The notes beneath the pieces are model-generated. The model saw only the letters and a program-made list of their open reading frames with translations. It was not told the DNA's origin and made no database searches. The translations under genes were made by a program, and so were the position numbers. Below are positions 5,562 to 9,582 of a stretch of DNA of 9,582 nt, one piece after another (position 1 is the first letter of the stretch; each line of letters starts with the position of its first letter). The stretch is from Candidatus Anderseniibacteriota bacterium. Its GTDB lineage: Bacteria; Patescibacteriota; Andersenbacteria; UBA10190. The stretch is taken from assembly GCA_003229735.1 (NCBI GenBank), contig QIFI01000027.1, forward strand, positions 1 through 9,582, given 5' to 3'.

Positions 5562-6650
5562 ATGGCTGGTAAGCAGAAGCGGAAAAAAAAGAGGGCTCAT
5601 TTTAAGACCAAGGCAGATGAAGTGGGAGAACTTAGGCAGGATTTAGTGACTGGAAAATGGGTGGTGGTGGCGACCGGCCGGGCCAGACGACCGGATGATT
5701 TTTTGGCGGAACGATCCACACCGAAGCGGTTTGTTAAAGTAGATAACAAATGTCCGTTTTGCCGGCTGGATGAATTTCCGCAGTTGCCGGATGTACTGCG
5801 TCTGCCTGATGATCCTAAGGAGTGGCTGGTGCATATTTTTCCCAATAAGTATCCGGCTTTTTCGGCGGAAGAAGAATTCAGGACCTGGAATCTGGGTCCT
5901 TATCGGGCTATGGAATCGGTGGGGTGGCATGAGGTGCTGGCGACCAGATGGCATGATCAGGTGGACGCGTTGTTGACGGTCCGGGAAATGTCTTTGCAGG
6001 TGGAAGCATTGGTTTTGCGATACCGGCAGCTTAGGCAAAAGCCGTCGGTGAACCATATCCAAATTATCAAGAATCACGGTCAGGAAGCGGGCGGGTCTTT
6101 GGAGCATCCACATCATCAGATATTTACGGTGCCGGTCTTGCCTAGCGACGTACATGATTTACTGCAGGGGGCGGAGCGTTATACGCAGGCTAATGGGCAG
6201 GAGCCATTTGGAGTAATGCTGGAGTATGAAAGAGAGGACGGGGCGCGGATGGTGGAAGAAAATGAATACTTCACGGCCTGGTGTCCGTATGCTTCCCGAA
6301 GGCCGTTTGAAGTTTGGATTATGCCGCGGCGGCAGGAGCCTTATTTTGAAAATATAGGTCCGGAGGAGAGGGAATTATTAGCGGAAATTATGAGAAATGT
6401 ATTCAGGCGGATTTACGTGGGGCTGAATGACCCGCCATATAATTATTATATTCATTCGGCGCCTTGCGATGAGACCGGATTCGCGTGTGACCGGAGTCAA
6501 TTTTCACATTTCCGGTGGCATATAGAAATTCTTCCCCGAATGAATGTGTGGGGGGGATTTGAATTAGGGACCGGGCTGGAAATTACCACGGCTTTACCGG
6601 AGGAATCGGCGGAATATTTGCGCCGGCAGAAGATTGATGAGATATGTTAG
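5562..6650 (+). CDS. galT: Galactose-1-phosphate uridylyltransferase family protein
   Basis: GalT transfers a nucleotidyl group between a UDP-sugar and a sugar 1-phosphate through a His-bound intermediate (Leloir pathway, HIT superfamily). The 362-residue protein has the zinc pair CPFC (64-67), a probable further ligand H131 (RWHD, matching His115 of E. coli GalT), and the active site EHPHHQ (181-186). There H182 matches a zinc ligand, H184 the nucleophile and Q186 the conserved Gln. The C-terminal half repeats the fold and ends with FRWHIEILPRMNVWGGFELG (317-336), the family signature. The first 13 residues are very basic (KQKRKKKR), an unusual tail. The ATG at 5562 has only a weak GAGAG upstream. 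Related bacterial enzymes can use ADP or other hexose phosphates, so galactose specificity is not certain. No galK or galE is in the window. Confidence 0.9.
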   Translation: MAGKQKRKKKRAHFKTKADEVGELRQDLVTGKWVVVATGRARRPDDFLAERSTPKRFVKVDNKCPFCRLDEFPQLPDVLRLPDDPKEWLVHIFPNKYPAFSAEEEFRTWNLGPYRAMESVGWHEVLATRWHDQVDALLTVREMSLQVEALVLRYRQLRQKPSVNHIQIIKNHGQEAGGSLEHPHHQIFTVPVLPSDVHDLLQGAERYTQANGQEPFGVMLEYEREDGARMVEENEYFTAWCPYASRRPFEVWIMPRRQEPYFENIGPEERELLAEIMRNVFRRIYVGLNDPPYNYYIHSAPCDETGFACDRSQFSHFRWHIEILPRMNVWGGFELGTGLEITTALPEESAEYLRRQKIDEIC

Positions 6651-6674
6651 TAATTAGTAATTAGTAACTAGTAA
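6647..6674. repeat. Tandem heptamer TTAGTAA x4
   Basis: Three exact TTAGTAA units and one CTAGTAA run head to tail; the first unit contains the galT stop codon TAG (6648-6650). The remaining 46 bp before the next gene hold no clear promoter or hairpin. Confidence 0.9.
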
Positions 6675-6720
6675 ATTGGTGATTGCTGAATATGGAAATT
6701 GTTAGTAGGATGGGTTGATT

Positions 6721-7227
6721 ATGATAGAGAAGATCGGAGAGTTATTATCAGGAATACCGGCGGAATTGGCAGTGGTGCTGTTGGCTATGCTGCCCATAGG
6801 GGAGCTTAGGGGAGCCTTGCCGGTGGCGTTGACGGTGTATGATATGTCAATTGTGGAGGCAGTCTTTTATTCCATCCTGGGAAATATATTACCGGTCTAT
6901 TTTCTGTTGGTGTTTTTGGAGAAAGGTTCGGTGTGGTTGAGCCGGAGGTCAGATTTAGCCCGGCGGTTTTTTGAGTGGCTATTTGAGCGGACGAGAATGA
7001 AGTTGGAAGAAAAGGTGGATAAATACGGGGTGTGGGCGCTGGCTTTATTTGTGGCGGTGCCTTTGCCGGTAACAGGGGCCTGGACGGGAACGGTGGCGGC
7101 ATTTGTGTTTGGGCTGTCCAGGAAAAAAGCCATGGCGGCTATTTTGGCCGGGCTGTTTATATCGGCCGCGATAGTGACGCTGATTACGCTGGGAGTGGCG
7201 GCCAGTATTAAAACCTGGTTAGTCTAA
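6721..7227 (+). CDS. Small integral membrane protein, COG2426 (putative small multidrug export) family
   Basis: A 168-residue hydrophobic protein with about four membrane spans: roughly residues 15-35, 45-66, 104-130 and 137-162. The signature segments are MLPIGELRGALPVAL near 23-37 and AVPLPVTGAWTGTVAAF near 111-127; both match the family called small multi-drug export protein (COG2426, Pfam Sm_multidrug_ex). Glycine and proline inside the first and third spans suggest re-entrant or kinked helices. The export role is a database label with little support, so the substrate should be treated as unknown. ATG 6721 is preferred; a TTG two codons upstream (6715) lies 4 nt from AGGA and is possible. 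It sits between galT and tpiA with short gaps and is probably co-transcribed with tpiA. Confidence 0.85.
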   Translation: MIEKIGELLSGIPAELAVVLLAMLPIGELRGALPVALTVYDMSIVEAVFYSILGNILPVYFLLVFLEKGSVWLSRRSDLARRFFEWLFERTRMKLEEKVDKYGVWALALFVAVPLPVTGAWTGTVAAFVFGLSRKKAMAAILAGLFISAAIVTLITLGVAASIKTWLV

Positions 7228-7255
7228 TGAGGGGAGATTGAGTTAAGATATTATT

Positions 7256-8038
7256 ATGACGAGGAGAAGTTTAGTAGTGGGTAACTGGAAGATGGATTTG
7301 TCTCATAAGGCAGAGGTGGAGATAGTCCGGTCGCTCAAGGAGTTGTTTAAAGGAGTAACTTTGGAGCAGACGGATGTGGTGGTGTGCCCATCTTTTCCTT
7401 CGCTGGCGGCGGTGGCGGATGGCTTGAAGAAAAATCAGAAGATAGCAGTGGGGGCGCAAACAGTTTATTGGGAAGAACATGGGCCGGTGACGGGCATGGT
7501 GTCGGTGTCGCAGATATCTCCATTCGTGGATTGGTGTTTAGTAGGTCATTCAGAGCAGAGGGCGATCACCGGGGAGACAGATGAGCAGGTGGCGGCCCGG
7601 GCCGGATTGCTGGTGCGGCATGGAATTACACCGGTGGTATGCTTGGGTGAAAATGCGGAGGAGCGAGAGGCTGACCAGTCGGTGGATAAAGTGACAAAAC
7701 AGATGAAGGTGCTGATCGGGGCTTTAACCAGAGCGGCAATTGCCAAGATTGTGATAGCATATGAGCCGATTTGGGCGATTAGCGCCAATAATCCGGGAGA
7801 ACTGCCGGAAGGAGATGAGGTGGCGGGGATGGCGGTGCTGATCAGGAAGGTAGCAGCGGGCCGGTTTGGCAGTGAGGCAGCGGAAAAATTGCGGGTTATT
7901 TATGGCGGCAGTGTAAATGAAGGAAATGTTGATCAATATATAGAGGAGCCAGGGATAGATGGAGTATTGCCGGGGGGAGCATCATTACAGCCGAGGCAGT
8001 TTATGGAGATAGTGAAAAAGGTGGAGGCGGCGGCATGA
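7256..8038 (+). CDS. tpiA: Triosephosphate isomerase
   Basis: This glycolytic enzyme interconverts dihydroxyacetone phosphate and glyceraldehyde 3-phosphate in the cytoplasm. The 260-residue length is normal. Catalytic residues are in place: N10 and K12 in GNWKM, H98 in GHSEQR (97-102), E170 in AYEPIWAI (168-175), and the phosphate-binding YGGSV (216-220) and GGASL (240-244). Two departures stand out. The usual GHSERR reads GHSEQR, with Gln101 for the first Arg. The mobile lid, usually WAIGTGK, reads WAISANNPGELPEG, without the GTG part and slightly longer. No good Shine-Dalgarno lies close to the ATG; AGGGGAG is about 20 nt away. The stop overlaps the next start as ATGA, so the two are probably translationally coupled. 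Confidence 0.96.
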   Translation: MTRRSLVVGNWKMDLSHKAEVEIVRSLKELFKGVTLEQTDVVVCPSFPSLAAVADGLKKNQKIAVGAQTVYWEEHGPVTGMVSVSQISPFVDWCLVGHSEQRAITGETDEQVAARAGLLVRHGITPVVCLGENAEEREADQSVDKVTKQMKVLIGALTRAAIAKIVIAYEPIWAISANNPGELPEGDEVAGMAVLIRKVAAGRFGSEAAEKLRVIYGGSVNEGNVDQYIEEPGIDGVLPGGASLQPRQFMEIVKKVEAAA

Positions 8039-8637
8039 GGGAATCCGCGCGGGCACTTTTTGATCGAGTAAGCAAGAGCCGGGGTTATGTGGCGAGCTAC
8101 CGAGTGGATACAGTTGAAGCGGCGGACAAGATCAGGGAATGGGCGGAGCAGGTTAAGGAGCCGGTGGTGTTGAATGTGCGGGGGCCGGGTTTGGTGAGAC
8201 AGATTAAAGATTTGGCGGGTGAATCGATTGGGCCGGTGATGGTTCACGCGGATATTGATGGGGGAATAGATTTAATGCGGCAGGCGGTAGACGCGGGATG
8301 CGATTCATTGGGAGTGGTAGAGGAAATCGGGGCGGAGATCTGGCAATATATAAGGGATCGGGGAGTGTGGCTGGAAACGTCGGATAATGGGAGTGATAGT
8401 CAGAAAGGGGATGGAATTAGAGTCAGCTTACCTTTAGTGAGAGGGGCGTATAGCGGCCGCAATTACTTGCTGGAGGATGATTGGGGGCAAATAGTAAATA
8501 GATTAAAGGGACGGCCGATATCGTTAGCTGGAGAACTTGAGATTAGAAATAGCGAGCTTAGAAGGATTGGTTCATCACCAGTTTATCGAGTGGAAACGGA
8601 TAGTCGAGAGTTAAGTCACCATCTCAAAATAACTTGA
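8035..8637 (+). CDS. Shortened class II aldolase-like protein, probably non-catalytic
   Basis: A 200-residue protein overlapping tpiA by 4 bp (ATGA). The first 50 residues (GYVASYRVDTVEAADKIREW, then PVVLNV) resemble the first strands of class II fructose-bisphosphate aldolase. PVMVHADIDGGIDLMRQAVD (67-86) matches the HLDHG region, and PISLAGEL...SPVYRVETDSREL (161-193) matches the HGGSG...NIDTDLR region. By this hand alignment the zinc His of HxDH is Ile74, the His of HGGSG is Ala165, and Asn and Asp of NxDTD are Arg185 and Glu187. The middle of the barrel, including the GSHLP stretch, is missing; the family is about 280-350 residues. It therefore cannot be a normal zinc aldolase; a pseudoenzyme, a tpiA partner or a decaying gene are options. 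Its last five codons and stop lie inside a palindromic element, so the 3' end may be altered. The family call is inference; another TIM-barrel origin is possible. Confidence 0.55.
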   Translation: MRESARALFDRVSKSRGYVASYRVDTVEAADKIREWAEQVKEPVVLNVRGPGLVRQIKDLAGESIGPVMVHADIDGGIDLMRQAVDAGCDSLGVVEEIGAEIWQYIRDRGVWLETSDNGSDSQKGDGIRVSLPLVRGAYSGRNYLLEDDWGQIVNRLKGRPISLAGELEIRNSELRRIGSSPVYRVETDSRELSHHLKIT

Positions 8638-8788
8638 TCATCTCTCGCCCACTATGCACCAATCTACAACTTTTCCTCAATCAATAAACACTCACTGTAG
8701 TTATACTACAGCTCATATTTATCTTAATCAGAAAAGCTGTATATCTGGCACATATTGAACGAGATCTGACCAAGTTATTTTGAGATGG
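8619..8788. mobile_element. 170-bp palindromic MITE-like element
   Basis: The ends, 8619-8640 and 8767-8788, are inverted copies matching at 21 of 22 positions (core CCATCTCAAAATAACTTG). Similarity continues inward to about 43 bp per arm with some mismatches, then weakens. The exact centre is a small perfect hairpin, CTGTAGT TAT ACTACAG (8695-8711). The whole segment can fold on itself and has no ORF, as expected for a MITE or hairpin repeat. TAA lies a few bases outside both ends (8612-8614 and 8793-8795) and might be a target duplication, but this is weak. It supplies the stop codon of the aldolase-like gene. Confidence 0.65.
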
Positions 8789-8846
8789 CGCCTAAGCTTA
8801 TTGATGGATGGCGTCTAGGCGGACGTGGGGACAAATGGCGGGGACA
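8784..8846. repeat. Short direct and inverted repeats before the PfkB gene
   Basis: GATGGCGCCTA (8784-8794) and GATGGCGTCTA (8807-8817) are direct copies differing at one base. CGCCTA (8789-8794) and TAGGCG (8816-8821) are inverted copies able to form a hairpin. GGGGACA occurs at 8827-8833 and 8840-8846. The function is unknown; the position next to the palindrome suggests repeat debris. Confidence 0.5.
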
Positions 8847-8868
8847 GGTTGTCAGTATGTGATATGAT
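8841..8868 (+). promoter_or_regulatory. Candidate promoter for the PfkB-family gene
   Basis: TGATATGAT (8860-8868) is an extended -10 with TATGAT, one mismatch from TATAAT. GGGACA (8841-8846), 16 nt upstream, is a 4/6 match to the -35 box. The start codon at 8895 would lie about 20 nt after transcription start, with no Shine-Dalgarno between. Confidence 0.4.
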
Positions 8869-8894
8869 GGGTTGATGCTTAATGAAAATAATAT

Positions 8895-9582
8895 ATGAGT
8901 CAGAAAGAAACAACGTATGACATGATAGCTATTGGTGATACTACCCAGGATATTTTTCTGGAGATGAAAGATGCCGAAGTGCGATGTGATGAGGATCAGG
9001 AGAATTGTAAGATTTGCTTTGATTACGCGGATAAGATAGCGGTGGATAAAAAAACAGATGTGCCGGCAGTGGGGAACGCGGCTAATCACGCGATTGGGAT
9101 CGCGCGGCTGGATTTGAAGGCGGCGATTTATACGGTGGTTGGGGATGATGTGCAGGGTCATTTGGCGCAGGAAATTTTTGAAAAGAACGGAGTGAATCAG
9201 GAATATGTAGCTTTGGATAAGGAACATGACACGAATTTTTCAGCGGTCATAAATTACCAGGGAGAGAGGACAATTCTGGTTTATCATGAGCCGCGGGATT
9301 ATCAGCTGCCTGATTTAAAGAGCACCAGGTGGATATATTTGACGTCAGCGGCTGGAGACGGGGTAAAGAAATTGCACCAGCAGACCTTAGAATACATGGA
9401 GGCTAACCTGGAGGTGCGGCTGGCTTTTAATCCTGGGACTCACCAGATGCACTTGGGCCGAGAGGAATTGACGCCGTTATTGGGAGCGACGGATGCTTTG
9501 TTTTTGAATCGAGAGGAGTCGCAGGAGGTGCTGGGTGTTGACACTGATGAAATAGTGGATTTAGTGAAGGGTTTTCACGATT
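8895..9582 (+). CDS. PfkB/ribokinase-family sugar kinase, 3' truncated by window edge
   Basis: The visible 229 residues match the N-terminal two thirds of the PfkB family (ATP-dependent kinases of sugars and nucleosides). Seen are YDMIAIGDTTQDI (8-20), the first strand with the substrate Asp; VGNAANHAIGIARL (59-72), the substrate-binding GGNxxN region with Val for the first Gly; TVVGDDVQGH (80-89); and FLNREESQEVLG (203-214), the family NxxE region. The catalytic GAGD motif lies beyond the window. Between the first strand and GNAAN, a segment of about 30 residues carries C31, C38 and C41 (CDEDQENCKICFDYADKI), an addition to the minimal family. The ATG at 8895 is chosen because upstream ATGs (8875, 8882) are out of frame; no ribosome site is seen. 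Substrate is unknown; a ribokinase or nucleoside-type activity would fit the neighbouring sugar-phosphate genes. Confidence 0.88.
   Translation, partial: MSQKETTYDMIAIGDTTQDIFLEMKDAEVRCDEDQENCKICFDYADKIAVDKKTDVPAVGNAANHAIGIARLDLKAAIYTVVGDDVQGHLAQEIFEKNGVNQEYVALDKEHDTNFSAVINYQGERTILVYHEPRDYQLPDLKSTRWIYLTSAAGDGVKKLHQQTLEYMEANLEVRLAFNPGTHQMHLGREELTPLLGATDALFLNREESQEVLGVDTDEIVDLVKGFHD

Noticed and set aside
5643..6155. 170-residue minus-strand ORF
   Set aside because: Antisense to galT, whose zinc and active-site motifs lie in the plus frame.
8695..8725. Intrinsic terminator after the aldolase-like gene
   Set aside because: The 7-bp hairpin is followed by CTCATATTTAT, not a proper T run, and is better explained as the centre of the palindrome.
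8775..9227. 150-residue minus-strand ORF
   Set aside because: It is antisense to the PfkB kinase, rich in His/Ile/Ser as expected for a shadow frame, and has no start signals.
1..9582. tRNA, rRNA or CRISPR array
   Set aside because: No cloverleaf with TTCGA-type loop, no rRNA sequence and no regularly spaced long repeats were seen on either strand.

Overview
The window reads as bacterial chromosome or metagenomic contig. The standard genetic code is in use: TAA, TAG and TGA all end genes, and TGA closes both tpiA and the next gene. Compact genes, weak or absent Shine-Dalgarno sites, divergent versions of universal genes (ruvX, uppS, tpiA), palindromic and short tandem intergenic repeats, and a PfkB kinase with an inserted N-terminal segment together suggest a Candidate Phyla Radiation (Patescibacteria) type genome. 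That placement is inference. UGA used as stop argues against the lineages that recode UGA as glycine.

Layout. Positions 1-2649 hold most of a type I restriction enzyme motor/nuclease subunit (HsdR), cut at the left edge. Positions 2700-3240 hold a compact minus-strand unit: a near-consensus sigma-70-type promoter, a structured leader of about 135 nt, a 67-residue unknown ORF, a 31-residue hydrophobic ORF with a strong Shine-Dalgarno, and an intrinsic terminator. It diverges from ruvX (3275-3673). A 240-bp gap with two palindromic elements follows, then uppS (cis-prenyltransferase) and a GT2 polyprenyl-phosphate sugar transferase whose start codon lies just after an extended -10 box.

Positions 5562-8637 carry galT, a COG2426-type membrane protein, tpiA, and an ORF coupled to tpiA by ATGA that looks like a shortened class II aldolase lacking its zinc ligands. 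That ORF ends inside a 170-bp palindrome (8619-8788). A PfkB-family sugar kinase starts at 8895 and runs off the right edge.

How the genes fit together: uppS and the GT2 enzyme belong to lipid-carrier and cell-surface glycan synthesis. galT, tpiA, the aldolase-like ORF and the PfkB kinase touch sugar-phosphate and sugar-nucleotide metabolism. HsdR is a defence gene with lower GC and less G-rich coding strand than the block from ruvX onward. The least explained parts are the minus-strand small-ORF unit, the aldolase-like ORF and the 170-bp palindrome.
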